Shown here: positions 24,205 through 35,189 of the stretch, one piece after another
Numbering within the stretch: the first letter of the stretch is position 1
Layout: each line of letters begins with the position of its first letter
Source of the DNA: Deroplatys truncata
Taxonomy: Eukaryota; Arthropoda; Insecta; Mantodea; Mantidae
Assembly (NCBI GenBank): GCA_030765065.1
Contig: CM060988.1
Location: 173,889,065-173,953,064 of the forward strand
Length of the DNA stretch: 64,000 nt
Reading direction: 5' to 3'
Translations under genes and position numbers: made by a program
Notes under the pieces: generated by a model
The model's input: the letters and a program-made list of their open reading frames with translations, nothing else
The model's database searches: none
Told to the model about the DNA's origin: nothing

Positions 24205-24600
24205 TAATAATAATTAATAATAATAATAATGATAATATAATTACATAACTTAACGTCTCATGATGAAACTAATTCACATATATTTTTATTGTCCATAACC
24301 ATTTCTTTTTTTACTTTGAACAGGTTCTCTCCTACCTTTTCACTATTCTTGTTAAAAATCTTCCTTAAGGCTACGTTCCTGTCCAGTTTTAACCATTTCC
24401 CATTTATAGCTTGCTTTCTCCAATGCTGTGTACCTTTACAATAAAAAACGATATGTTCTAAATCTTCTCTTTCCCCACATATTGGACACTGGTTCTGTGG
24501 GAACCTATTTCTCATCCCTATTAGTCCCCATACACCTGCTCGTACCCAGGCTATACTTTCTCTTTGTTCATTATTTGAGTTATCCACATACTGTTCTCTA
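24025..24600 (-). pseudogene. Non-LTR retrotransposon 3' end
   Basis: The minus strand reads RAGVWGLIGMRNRFPQNQ, then CPICGEREDLEHIVFYC: the C-x-x-C...H...C zinc knuckle that closes many LINE ORF2 proteins. The ORF ends at 24,258. A short 3' UTR with an ATT-type microsatellite (24,153-24,236) follows, then a (TTTA)n tail at 24,031-24,054. It is 5' truncated, with no RT seen. Confidence 0.65.
24153..24236. repeat. (ATG)n-(AAT)n compound microsatellite
   Basis: Five gat units lead into about 20 aat units with two aattaat interruptions. It is part of the LINE 3' non-coding end. Confidence 0.85.
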
Positions 24601-24682
24601 GCCCATATATTTTATATTAATATATATGATTCCAAGGAACTTTACTTCCCAATGTTAATTCCGTTATTAACCATAGGTATTA

Positions 24683-25895
24683 AGTTGTCTCATAAGTAAC
24701 GCCAGTTTTTTTTATTTGGGTTTATATCGTACGTATATATGTTTTTATTTTTGTCAATACTATTTATAGGGTGCTATGGTTATTGTTTCGTATTGTTAAC
24801 ATGTTGGCAGCCAGCAGTTGGTAATACAAAGTTTTAAAATGGAGGCAACAAAGTTTAACCTTAGAGTCCTTCTGAAGCACTACTGGAAACAAGATTATAA
24901 AGCTGCTGCCGCGGCTCGAAGATATGGGAAGGTGAAGGTGTCGTTAGTTAGCAAGTAGCACAGCGATGGTTCCAGAGTTTCAATAATGGAGACCAAAACA
25001 GTAAATATATACAACGTTCTGGAAGACCGAAGTTATGGAATATTGAGAATACACGCAGAATTTTGGAAGAAAATCCACAGACAAGCACTTGGAGGTTGTC
25101 AGAAGAACTCGGTGCTTCAAAAGATACCACACATTGCCATATTAAGACACTTAAAAAATCATCCAGAAACTGTAAATGTGTACCATATGAATTGACACCT
25201 GATCAAGCTCAACGTAGACATCTGTTTATCGCTAGTCCCTGGGATGATAGATTTATCAGGAGAATTGCCACATGTGATGAAAAGTGTTGTATTACCGCAA
25301 CCCTGGCACCTCGAAACATGGCTCGATACCCGTCGTTAAAAGGAAATCGGTTCGGCCCCAAAATAATGATATGCGTCTGGTTGAATTTTGAAGATGTGAT
25401 TTACTGGGAATTTGTTCCAAATGGACGTATGGGCGATGCGGATCTTTACTCTCAACAACTGGAGTGAGATCAAGTTTTGAGGCAGAGGTATCAGCATTAG
25501 TTAATAAAAACAGAGTCCTCTTGCGGCAGGACAATGCGACACATCATACCTACAGCTTAAAGAACAATGGACAGAATTTGAAAGTAATCGAACTGCTACC
25601 ACATGCAACATATAGCCCTGAATCTTGCGTCATCAGATTACCGTCTGTTTAGATACATGGCCTATTTCTTACGTGGAAGAAATTTTGAAAACATTGAAAC
25701 AGTTGGAATGGGTATCAACGAAATCTTTGCGTCAAAATCCAAAAACTGGTACCGTTTCGGGATAGCACACCTCGCTGAAAGTCGGCTCAGGACTGTAGGA
25801 TCTAATGGTCTTTACTTTGAAGATTAGAAACATTTCCTGTAACAACATATTTGAAATAAGTTTCGCTTAAAAACCGACATTACTTATGAGACATT
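24683..25895 (+). mobile_element. Full-length mariner transposon, inactive
   Basis: The termini share tgtctcataagtaa with g/c and g/a changes after it (24,686 inward and 25,893 inward on the complement), then a poly-T stretch. TA lies just outside each end. The whole length, about 1.2 kb, is normal for mariner. It is the most complete DNA transposon here with both ends and the complete transposase span. Confidence 0.85.
24839..25827 (+). pseudogene. Mariner transposase, multiple frameshifts
   Basis: It starts at ATG 24,839 (MEATKFNLRVLLKHYWK), with the HTH segment to about 25,000. A later segment (NPQTSTWRLSEELGASKDTT) is the second HTH. TPDQAQRRHLFIAS and CDEKC follow; the usual first catalytic Asp region, normally TGDEKW, reads TCDEKCC. 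WEFVPNGR is followed by disrupted codons over the HDNA region (CGRTMRHIIPTA). Near 25,610 the usual HSPDLAPSD reads IALNLASSDYRLFRYM, and the C-terminus is at 25,827. At least three frameshifts and internal stops make it non-functional. Confidence 0.85.
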
Positions 25896-25974
25896 ATAAT
25901 GTTTGTGACCAGATAAAAGATAAATCCTCAAAATAAATTCAAAGGGATATGTACAGTTCTAGTTCTAGTTTGAA

Positions 25975-26935
25975 AAGGGGTGGGTTTTATGCCCAAGCAC
26001 TGCGACCTTAAGATCTATTGCGCATCCCCCCTTTCATCAGTTAAGTAGTCTGTTGTTCGATATGAACTTAACCAGACTGCTAACTGAGGCTTTCGATAGT
26101 TCATCTATCTTTGGAAAGTGATTGCCAAAAATACTTGCTCTTTGATTCGCAAGAGCAGGGCAATCACATAGTAACAGTCTCATCTCCTTCTAGACATATA
26201 CTACAGATAGGGTTGTTAAACAATCCCATTCTGTATAGATTAAACTTTAGGGCACAGTGTCCTGTAATGAATCCTGTTGCCCATGCAAGTCTTCTTCTAC
26301 TAAGACCGCGCAGGTACTTTGTCCTGCTGTTATCCAGATCTGTAATAAACAACTTGGAATGTCTGCAACCCTCAATGGAGTTCCAGTAGTTCTTGTATTC
26401 TGCTTGAGTCCAGCACTGAATAGCCTGTTTCACTGGTCTGTAGGACACCCCCAGTACAGGCTCCGGATCAAAAAATGGGATTTCACTGCCAATCTTGGCT
26501 GCTTCATCTGCTTTCTCATTGCCTGGTATACCTGTATGTCCTGGCACCCACATAAGTTGAACCTTATTGTGTTCAGCCATTGTCTTTAAGGATTCCCGGC
26601 ATTCTGAGACGAGCTTTGATTTTATTGATTGTGATTCAAGTGCTTTAAGAGCAGTTTGACTGTCTTAGAGGATAAGAACACTTCTATTCTTATATCTCCT
26701 TTTAATGCTTTCCATGACACTGGCTAGGATTGTGTAAACCTCAGCCTGGAAAACTGTAGCTAAGGTCCCAAGACTATAAGAAATCTTGGTGCCATTACCG
26801 TAAAGCCCAGCCCCCGTTCCCGATTTGGTTCTAGAACCATCAATATACCAGATTGGGCCTTTGTTATTATGAGGTTTTACCAGTCTTTCCCATTCACCAC
26901 GCTGTGGATAGGAGACCGATATATACAGTAAAAGT
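25975..26935 (-). pseudogene. Non-LTR retrotransposon RNase H and 3' end
   Basis: Reading down from 26,935 the minus strand gives WYIDGSRTKSGTGAGLYGNG (first RNase H catalytic Asp). It continues with the TVFQAEVYTILA glutamate region, then VQLMWVPGHTGIPGNEKADE (histidine and last Asp). The segment LSRRRLAWATGFITGHCALK follows, then CSICLEGDETVTM, a zinc knuckle. A frameshift near 26,165 precedes the natural end at about 26,105. It is 5' truncated before RT. The domain order fits Jockey/R1/I-group LINEs. Confidence 0.8.
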
Positions 26936-27179
26936 TATGGCCCATTATTTTCTAAACTTAAGGCATACCACAGTGTTTAACAATGTGGAGGTGTTTCTAC
27001 TGGACTACCGAGAGAGATAGTACACAAATAGTGGCGAAGCGAGCTAGCTCGAAAACGTTTTACACAACTGATAATGCGCACATTTTTTGTCCCTACTGAG
27101 ATAGGCAAAACTACCACAGACTTGTGGAGATGAGGATGAAAATTAATTTGAGAGTATGGTAAATAAGAGGACTTTGACC

Positions 27180-27650
27180 TAACCAGGCCATTGTTCGAGA
27201 AAAGAAAATCATCTTGTACAGAAGTGTCTAAAACTGTGGACTAACTCCTTTGATAATCGATATATTAGGAACAAAATGACATAGACTTACAATTATTGAG
27301 CAGTGATTTTACTTTCAACAAGATGGTGCTCCGCCTCACCACCATCGAGATATCAGGGCATTCTTGGATGATACTTTACCTGAATAATAGGTTGAAAAGG
27401 TGTCACTGAGTTCCCATTACGGTCTGCATACTTAACAACTCTGGACTTTTACCAATGAGGGATCTTGAAGAATAAAGTTTATGGGCAAAAGCCAGCTACA
27501 CTGGATGCACTAGGAGAATCCATTGCATGCAACCATTACACCGGGCGCGTTGATATCCGTAGTTCGCTCAGCAGTTGAGCGCTATGGATGCTTTAAAGCT
27601 GCCGATGGTGGTTTATTTGAACACAAAATGACTTGATACCTGTTGAGAAA
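27180..27650 (+). pseudogene. Mariner transposase remnant
   Basis: At about 27,313 the plus strand reads FQQDGAPPHHHRDIRAFLDD, then TLPE and stops. It goes on in shifted frames with LWTF...KVYGQKPATLDAL and finally GGLFEHKM. This is the second catalytic Asp region through the C-terminus of a mariner transposase. Upstream parts are too decayed to read, and the third catalytic region is scrambled. Terminal repeats were not located. Confidence 0.65.
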
Positions 27651-27759
27651 ACATTAAACTACATTACTGCGCAAGAATTCTACGTCTGTGTCACTTTGTT
27701 CCCAAGATATCGGTTATCAAAGAGTGAGTACATAGTTTTGGACCCCTCTTAGCTAGATA

Positions 27760-29640
27760 ATTTTAAAATGTTTGATGTGCACCTGAAATTTTGCCATCTA
27801 CCAGAGGCCTATCTAGGATTAGGAGGGGCTAACATAAGTATTTTGCATTTTGAAACATACCTTTGAGCAAAAAGCATTCAATAATACATTATTTTCGTTT
27901 CTAAATTTTCAATCACCATATAAGTGATCCACAAATAATCCTTTGTATGCAAACACTAATTTAAATTTTGATAAAATTATTTATAAAATAAATATGTTGT
28001 TTAGGCTTAATAATGAAGTAGTTTGATTACTTAGTTGTAGTTTAATTATTGATCCTCATTGCTTGAGAGCTTATCTATTCAGAAGTTATTTAATAGTAAA
28101 TGTAAGGCATATTTGATTCAGCTTATCTGATTTTCTTGTACTTCAATTGTTTGCAAGCTATAGTATAAAACCTTATTAAAATCCCTCGGTCTACGGATGC
28201 GCGAATATTCAGGAGGGATAAATCACCCCCAATCTACTTGTCTTTTCCCTTTAGCTACTGAGTTATCCAATGAGGTGTCTTAAAGAGGAAGTGGGCTGAC
28301 ACGCGGGGAAGAAGAGTCACGTCACTGTTGTGAACACAGCAATTTTATAGTGTTGAAGAATTGAATAGGATCTTGTTTACATCGTGATAACTCAGAAACT
28401 AAAATCCTTATTTCAGTTCTGTAACAGGTATGTTAAAGAGCACAGTTTTTAAATGATGATGTGTGATTGGTCTTCCCGTAAAAAGATTAAAGCCGCTAGT
28501 TTTCTTTGTAAAACTTAAATTAAAATAATTTGTATAATGAAAATCAATCAGCGAGGCACTCTTTTCCTTGAAGAGATAGATGGAGGAGTGAAGGCTACGA
28601 ATACCCTAAAAAGTGTTAATTAACTTTTGGAATATATCCCATGACAATACCGCATGAATGTGAAATGCTATCGCTAGTTATATGCAAACATTTGTTTTCA
28701 CACCCGCTGCACCTTGCTCTTTGCGTGGCCTGCCACAGCAATCTACAACCACTGCATTTTTGTTGCAGTGCTCTTGTGTCTTTAGTCCTGCCTCTACAGT
28801 TGAATAGTTACAACAGTGGTGTGATAAACGATTTTGTGAGAATAAAATGAAACACGGGCTGGGCGAAATTGTGGCATGCGCTGCTTAAGCTGCGACTCAG
28901 AGGCATGCCGTCCAAGGTAGTTAGTGAGGGGGAATACATGACTAGGTGAGTTACCTCTCCCAAGGCTTTTTTTGTAAGTTACTGAACTATAGTGGAAATT
29001 TTTTTAGGTATAGTCCATTGCTGTAATAAGTTCACTCATTGACTGCAAACGAATCGATGTCTATCTGGTAAATACTATAGAAATAAAAATTGGTGTTGGT
29101 TTTGCGAAATAAGGGAACACCATAACCTTAAGTATAACTATTATCTTTTTTTTATATAATTATGGGATAGGCACATTCTACCCGCACTGTAAAAGAACAT
29201 CTGGTCAGTCCATTGCAAACAATAACAAGCAGGTAGTTTGCCCCATTCCGACTAGCCGGCCTCTTTCTTTTGTAATATATCCCTACGTGCTCAAGACAAC
29301 ATGTAAACTAGTCGCGGGCATCCTTTCCCCAACCGGCTTCAAAGCGAACGGAAAGCTTTGAAGCCTGACCATAAACCCATCAGTAAACGATTAGTAGGGT
29401 CTTCCCATCCCTTAAACACAACACGTGGTCCTTTCTCCAGCTCCACCAAAGCAAAGCGTTGTTGCAATGTCATTTCTGCTGTTGCTTCGGTTAGCAGCTG
29501 TGACTGTTCGCTCGTGCTTTTCTTCCATGTTCAGCTAAGCTTCTATATTACTTCTTCAGAGAAGTTATATAGTGTTTTACTTAGTGCAGTTTTGTAAGTT
29601 TAGCAGTGTTTAATAGTTATTAGCGTTTAATAGTTTAATT
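27760..29640. other. No gene recognised
   Basis: Mixed-composition spacer. 28,190-28,330 and 28,640-28,960 are GC-richer than their surroundings and look less repetitive, but show no recognisable frame. Confidence 0.4.
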
Positions 29641-29643
29641 AAG

Positions 29644-29763
29644 ATGTGGAGACCTTGGGAAACGAACCAAGTTGATGCCCCTCCGGTCGCACCAGCAAGT
29701 GACCCTCTGCCGAATATCAGTAATGCCAAGACCACGAAGAAAAGGGCTACAAAAACTGAATAA
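29644..29763 (+). CDS. Small 39-codon frame of unknown nature
   Basis: A clean frame starting MWRPWETNQVDAPPVAPASD and ending ...TKKRATKTE before TAA has a balanced codon composition unlike the surrounding AT-rich noise. It is preceded by about 100 bp lacking ATG. I do not recognise it. It could be a first exon, the start of a decayed element ORF, or chance. No good splice donor was identified. Confidence 0.2.
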   Translation: MWRPWETNQVDAPPVAPASDPLPNISNAKTTKKRATKTE

Positions 29764-29799
29764 GCAAAGCCAGATTTTTATGTGTAATGTTCAAGAACA

Positions 29800-30370
29800 T
29801 GTAGAAAAGAACCTTTTATGTGGAAAAATGTTTGTTATTGTTTTGAATTTCTCAAAAACAGCTTAACGATTTTTAGTAAAATACCGCAAGTTTAAGATAT
29901 TTGCAGGAAAAATAAAATTTGTGTCATGAATTTTATATTCTGGGAATAACTTGTAAAATTTTCCTCGTTCTCAACTTGTTGTATTACTGGTAAATTCTAA
30001 GAGAGAGACAAAATCTTACTCTGCGTAAAATGCAATCTCGGTAAAGGACAAATTTTAGGTCAAATTGTGTTAACCATTTCCGAGAAATTTTTTGTTGTTG
30101 GTTTGAATTTTGAAATACAAGTTGGAAGTCTCTGTTTGTATTTTCCTCGTGGTCATGCTAAGAGCATGGAATTTCAAAGTCATCATATAGTCATCTGTAT
30201 TTTAAAAATCTGACTATCGCTTTAGCCTATGTATCCTTATATTTACAACGATATGTGCAATGAAATTTTATCTTATTATTTAAGAAGTAGATAGAATAAG
30301 CTTTTGTGAAAGTAGTTTGTAGAAGAGTGAGTAGAGATAATCTTGTGAATATAATACATAAGATTTTTTT
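29800..30370 (-). repeat. Family B copy, diverged
   Basis: The words acagcttaacgattttt, ttactggtaaattc, gagagagacaaaat and ctgactatcgctt follow the inverted order of B. It ends at aatacataagatttttttt, the equivalent of the family start. It lacks the CA-tract third. Confidence 0.6.
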
Positions 30371-31995
30371 TTATTTTCTTTCTTTTGCCTTCGTATTTTT
30401 ACTTATCCTGCATTTTATAATAAAGCTATTCATTTAAGTAAACAGAAGATGTCATGCTTATAAATCTTACACCTTAAACAATACACAACTTCTTGTATTA
30501 GCTTTATATTAATAAAACATTGTTGTGATACAAGTGATAAAAAACTTTTTACCATAGCTCCGCGCACAGCATAATCAAAAATGATGCTTTGATTTGGGAG
30601 TAAGAGTTCCTTTCAAAATAAATTAATATTTATGTATTTTAATTATTTAATGATAGTCCAACAATGTATAGTTTATTCGGAACATGTTTCTAAGTTTCTC
30701 TCGGATATGTTAACATGCATTTCTATTCTTGTAGCGCAGTATATTAGTTCAGATCATTCATTAGTTCAGTTATATTTTAAAGCGTTTGCAACTTAAATGT
30801 AATTACTATGCGATTCATAGTTATTTACATAGTTATTTTGTGTGTAAAGCAAGCAGACAAACTGCATGATTGTATTCTGTACATGTGGAAATCACCTGCA
30901 AAGTTTTGCTTTTAAATACTATTTTTAATTTTGGCAACAACGCGCATATGCACATGGATGTCACTAAGATTTTATGGTGCTTGCGGTTAGGGAGGGTAGG
31001 GAACAAGTGTTTGGCTACTGCACAAAGGTCGCCGCTTGGGGATCCGAAGGCTGCGATTACCATACATGGTTTAGCTCGGGTTCGAAGCCTGCGTGCCTTA
31101 TCTTACATCTCAGTCACCAGCGTGGGAAACCTAAACATCTGTGTGTGTATAATAAAATATAAACTGACCAACCAAGAAAAATATAATAATTTTGAAGAGC
31201 GAATAAATTCACAGAAAAACTTCACGTGACCAGAGAAAGCAAAAATCAGGGACGAGAGAAGGGAAAATCGTGTCATGGCAATTTTAGATTTTTCTTGGTA
31301 AGGACAGTCCACCAGAATACCTTCGCGAACCAGGACGTCGCACCAGGGGATCTCATTACCATAGCCAAACCATTTTCATCACATCACGCGGTGGGAGTGT
31401 TACGACAGATAAAGAATAAATCATATGATACAAATGAACTACAGTGCATTCATGTAACTGAGCAGCCAACCATAGCCAGGGTACCCACCTCCTGAGACCA
31501 ATAGAAGAAACTCATGCAAAACCTAGAGAACCTCCCACGCCAAAGAACCAGTCGTAAGCTCCTAGCCCTCCGTGTACCCAAATAACCATGTACCGCCTAA
31601 AGCCTCTCTTAGCCTCTTTCTGCGTCCGCCTATGCCTTTTACCCTGTTCATTTGGGTTACATTTTGCTCCAGGTGGATAAGAAAAACTAGTTAAAGATAA
31701 ATAATTCACTGTAAAGACAGAACAATAAGTAGGTACACCCGTGGGGAAAAAAAATGTCATGACTTGAACGCCAAACTTTTCGAAGTCCTACGCGGGACAG
31801 TTGTGTAGCCACTGCAGCAAGCTGTACGGCATTATCTAACATGGTACCTTCCATGTGTCTTCTTTGTAGCGCTGTTACAAAGCGTAGGGTACTTCTGTGG
31901 TTGGGGTTCGCTTCTCGCATGTAGCAAACACTTTCTTTTCTTCTATTAATATTTAATCAACACATAGTGACTACTTATTTTCGATATACTGCATT
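30371..31995. other. No gene recognised; two weak tRNA-like phrases
   Basis: Mostly anonymous. B-box-like phrases occur at 31,073 (gctcgggttcgaagcc, plus) and 31,763 (ggcgttcaagtcatg on the minus strand, with a gcagtggctacacaac A-box-like phrase at 31,820). Neither folds into a convincing tRNA. Confidence 0.3.
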
Positions 31996-31999
31996 TCAT

Positions 32000-32395
32000 A
32001 CACGGCATTGGTAAAGTTCATAATAGATAGTTATTACGATGCAAAACAATTTCACCATGGTAGCATACCTTGTTGGATATCAAGGAACGGTCTAGGTGTG
32101 TTGTGGCAGCTTGACAATACACTGAACAGTGCGCAATATACGGTAATACTTGAGAATATTTTGATTCCCTCTGTGAGGATGAGATATCCTGATGGAGTTG
32201 TTGAATTCTTACAGGATAATCATCTTGTCCACATATGTCGAAAGGTTTCAAATTGGTTCTCAGAGAGACAGTATATCAGACTGGCCTCCCTGTTCATCAG
32301 ATTTGAACTCTACTGAAAATGTGTGGGCTGAGGTGAAAAGGGAGCTGTGCTCTAATTTCTCTGTAGATGCGAGAAGGACAAAATATGTTTAACCC
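32000..32395 (+). pseudogene. Tc1-like transposase fragment
   Basis: The first frame reads GVLWQLDNTLNSAQYTVILE, then NILIPSVRMRYPDG, then FLQDNHLVHICRKVSNWF (second catalytic Asp). After a frameshift it reads ISDWPPCSSDLNSTENVWAE (the terminal SPDLNPIENVW region with its glutamate) and VKRELCSNFS. The N-terminal HTH domains and termini are absent. Confidence 0.75.
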
Positions 32396-32639
32396 GAAAA
32401 TTGAGGGCAGATATACGTGCTAAGGGCTCTCACACCCGATATTTATTTTTTTTATTCTTATGTGTTTAATTTTAGAAGATAATAGTTTATTTGCATTTAT
32501 TTCTTTAGTTATTTAAAACGAGTGTTTTAGTATAGCTATATTTTTGTGTGCAGTTTTGTGTCTAAAACTTAAAATGCATAAGTTATATTAATACCAAATT
32601 ATCTTCTACACATCCAGTCATAAAATGAACAATAACTAA

Positions 32640-32705
32640 TGCGAGATCTGAACGGAGGAGCTTATCAGCACAAGCAGTGCCTTCTTAACCTCTTGACCAA
32701 CGAAA
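32640..32705 (-). repeat. Degenerate tRNA-like (SINE) fragment
   Basis: The minus strand reads ttggtcaagaggttaagaag (A-box-like) and, about 35 bp later, ctccgttcagatctcgc (B-box-like). It resembles a Leu/Ser-type tRNA head. It is not an intact tRNA, and no SINE body was recognised. Confidence 0.35.
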
Positions 32706-33212
32706 TGTTGTTCCGTAATCTGTTTTCAGTAGTTTACAAACATCACCACAGAGAAACACCGTTATAAAGTGGCCATTGCGCTTTCAGGCACAGAACATTC
32801 TACAGTTTCTGCGTGTGCGTTATGAACACAGCTGTTACGAAGTTACACGAAGCCCTCCGATCGTCACATAGAATCTGGGGATGACTAATTATTTTTGTCC
32901 GCGGATGTACATATTTATAAAAGGACAAGATGCATGCCACTTAATGTAGCGATGCGGATTGGTTAAAGCACACGAATCAGTGGTACGTAGTTAAGACAAT
33001 ATAGCCATTATGTATCTCACTGCAACCAATTCGAGAACAGTTTTTGTCTCATTCAGTGGAATGAAATGAAACACAAAGCAAAGCATTTTTTTCACAATAC
33101 TTTTTTAACATTTTAAGTGCCTCTTGACCACGGCAGCCAGACACGTTAACACCAATTAAATGTAGTACCTATAGAAGGAACAGTAAATAAGTAACAAATT
33201 GGCTATATAAAT

Positions 33213-33218
33213 TTTATT
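33213..33218 (-). promoter_or_regulatory. Polyadenylation signal AATAAA
   Basis: AATAAA on the minus strand lies 108 bp past the TGA at 33,326 of the cuticle-type gene, giving an ordinary 3' UTR length. Confidence 0.65.
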
Positions 33219-33325
33219 GTAAAATTGTAGAAATTTTATACAGAAAGATATAAATTAAAAAGTTGCTGACATATATTCACAGCCCGTATCACAATATTCG
33301 GGATAACCCCAGGACACCATGTATG

Positions 33326-35014
33326 TCAGTGTTTGCCGTAAGAACTGTAACTGCTTCCACCACTGCTGGCTCCATGTAATCCTCCAAGATAGCTAGGAAT
33401 GTATATGCCTTTCAGGGGCGAGGAGATGCCACCGGAAATACCCGAATGTCCTCCGGAGATACCTGAATAGCTTCCTGACGAGTAACCACCAGAATGTCCA
33501 GCCGGAATTGCGGAGTATCCACTGGAGATGGTTGAGTAGCTTCCTAATGAACCTGAATGTCCACTGGAGATATCAGAATAACCTCCTGCGTATCTGCCTG
33601 AATGGCCTCCAGAATATCCACCTGAGATGCTTGAGATACCCCCGGAATATCCACCGGAGATGCCGGAATGGCCCCCAGAGTATCCACCAGAGATGCCTGA
33701 AAGACCTCCAGAATATCCACCGGAGATGCCGGAATGACCCCCAGAATATCCACCGGAGATGCTTGAAAGACCTCCAGAAAATCCACCGGAGATGCCGGAA
33801 TGACCCCCAGAATATCCACCACTGATGCCTGAAAGACCTCCAGAATATCCACTGGAGATGCCGGAATGACCCCCAGAATATCCACCACTGATGCCCGAAA
33901 GACCTCCAGAATATCCACCGGAGATGCCAGAATGGCCTCCAGAATATCCACCAGAAAGTCCCCCAGAATATCCACCGGAGATGCCCGAAAGACCTCCAGA
34001 ATATCCACCAGAGATGCCTGAAAGACCTCCAGAATATCCACCAGAAAGTCCCCCAGAATATCCACCGGAGATGCCCGAAAGACCTCCAGAATATCCACCA
34101 GAGATGCCTGAAAGACCTCCGATTGATCCACCAGATATCCCTGAAAGTCCACTGGATACGCCGCCACCACCTCCTCCAACGGTCTGAGGCACAGGCACAG
34201 CAACCTCGATGATCTGTGGCACGGGGACAGCCTGAGGCACTGGTACTGCCTGTGGAACGGGAACTGGCCGAGGGATAGCGACAGGATGAGGAACAGGCAC
34301 GGCTACAGGATGAGGTACAGGGATGGGATATGGTCGGGATACGGACACTGGAACGGGCCTTACTACGGTAACCTGCACGGGCTGAGGTACGGAAACAGTC
34401 ACAGGTCGAGGAATGGCCACAGGGTACGGTTGGGGTACTACAACGGGAACAGGTCTGTTGACGGTCACAGGTACAGGCTGGGGAACTGGCACAGGACGCG
34501 CTACTGTGTTCACTTGTACAGGAGCGGATGACAGGCCTCCACCACCTAGTCCGCCTCCAAGTCCACCTCCAGCTCCTCCTCCAATTCCTCCTCCAAGTCC
34601 ACCTCCTATTCCACTTCCAGCGCCCAGGCCACCGGATCCGAAACCACCTCCAATTGAACCAGAATATCCGCCTCCGGAGCTGAGACCACCTCCAAAAGAG
34701 CCGGAATATCCACCTCCAGAACTGAGGCCGCCTCCAAAGGAGCCGGAATATCCACCTCCAGAGCCGAAACTACTACTGGAATATCCGCCTCCAGAACTCA
34801 AGCCACCTGCGGAATATCCGCCTCCAGATACCAGACCATGACCACCTCCAGAGCTGTAGGAGCCGATACCAGAGCCTACGCTGTAACCTCCTTGGCCATA
34901 CCCATACCCTGAACTGCTTCCAGCAAGATGTCCCCTCTTTTGTGGTGACTTCTTCTCACTTTCTGACTCCTTGACTACTTCGGCACGCACTACCAGTGCC
35001 ACAGCGGCACATAT
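33326..35014 (-). CDS. Glycine-rich cuticle-type protein, exon 2
   Basis: 562 codons plus TGA. The exon starts right after tttgcag with ICAAVALVVRAE, completing a signal peptide whose first five residues (MKLLL) come from the exon at 41,137-41,151. The joined protein is 567 aa. Likely signal cleavage is after Ala16, and a KR dibasic site lies at 31-32. From ~35 to 165 it has Gly/Ser/Tyr repeats (SSGGGYSGSFGGG) and a poly-Gly block. From ~166 to 280 a Pro-Val domain is built of RPVPVPQPVPV-like units. From ~281 to 535 there are 11-residue SGGYSGG(L/H)SGI repeats, then a short tail ending YGKH. No cysteine is seen in the mature part, and no RR chitin-binding motif. It is probably a structural cuticle or matrix protein; function is inferred from composition. 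Confidence 0.85.
   Translation of the reverse strand: MCAAVALVVRAEVVKESESEKKSPQKRGHLAGSSSGYGYGQGGYSVGSGIGSYSSGGGHGLVSGGGYSAGGLSSGGGYSSSSFGSGGGYSGSFGGGLSSGGGYSGSFGGGLSSGGGYSGSIGGGFGSGGLGAGSGIGGGLGGGIGGGAGGGLGGGLGGGGLSSAPVQVNTVARPVPVPQPVPVTVNRPVPVVVPQPYPVAIPRPVTVSVPQPVQVTVVRPVPVSVSRPYPIPVPHPVAVPVPHPVAIPRPVPVPQAVPVPQAVPVPQIIEVAVPVPQTVGGGGGGVSSGLSGISGGSIGGLSGISGGYSGGLSGISGGYSGGLSGGYSGGLSGISGGYSGGLSGISGGYSGGLSGGYSGGHSGISGGYSGGLSGISGGYSGGHSGISSGYSGGLSGISGGYSGGHSGISGGFSGGLSSISGGYSGGHSGISGGYSGGLSGISGGYSGGHSGISGGYSGGISSISGGYSGGHSGRYAGGYSDISSGHSGSLGSYSTISSGYSAIPAGHSGGYSSGSYSGISGGHSGISGGISSPLKGIYIPSYLGGLHGASSGGSSYSSYGKH
33590..34140 (-). repeat. Coding minisatellite, 33-bp unit
   Basis: Tandem 33-bp units encode 11 residues each. 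Units alternate Leu and His at one position, giving a 66-bp higher-order period over much of the array. At the upstream end two ~90-bp blocks are near-identical (33,958-34,050 and 34,048-34,140). All units keep frame, so variation in copy number would change protein length without breaking it. Confidence 0.85.
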
Positions 35015-35189
35015 CTGCAAACAAAGCCATGGCGGATTACTGCACGTTCTGTTGTCACTGTACACAAACTACCTGTTGATCGTATGGCAGCGAACGCTTT
35101 CAACGCTTGTTGTATATGGGCTCGAATATAAATGTCAATAAAATGGCCGCCAACCGGTAATAGAATGGCTTCTTCTGGAGTATTAATAA

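Noticed and set aside
31512..31760. Minus frame ending GGLGAYDWFFGVGGSLGFA
   Set aside because: Glycine-rich look but short, no start context, no partner exon, and no relation to the cuticle-type gene.
33544..34203. 219-codon minus-strand frame reading DILEVFRASPV-type repeats
   Set aside because: Out-of-frame reading of the same 33-bp repeat; a period divisible by three keeps all frames open.
33891..34841. Plus-strand proline-rich frames (PPEYPPEMPE-type and PPPSPPP-type)
   Set aside because: Antisense shadows of the glycine-rich coding exon; the sense frame has the signal peptide, splice sites and polyadenylation signal.
35015..35065. Upstream ATG extending the cuticle-type frame by 17 codons
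   Set aside because: The extension is intron sequence (polypyrimidine tract and acceptor); it destroys the signal peptide that the spliced form has.
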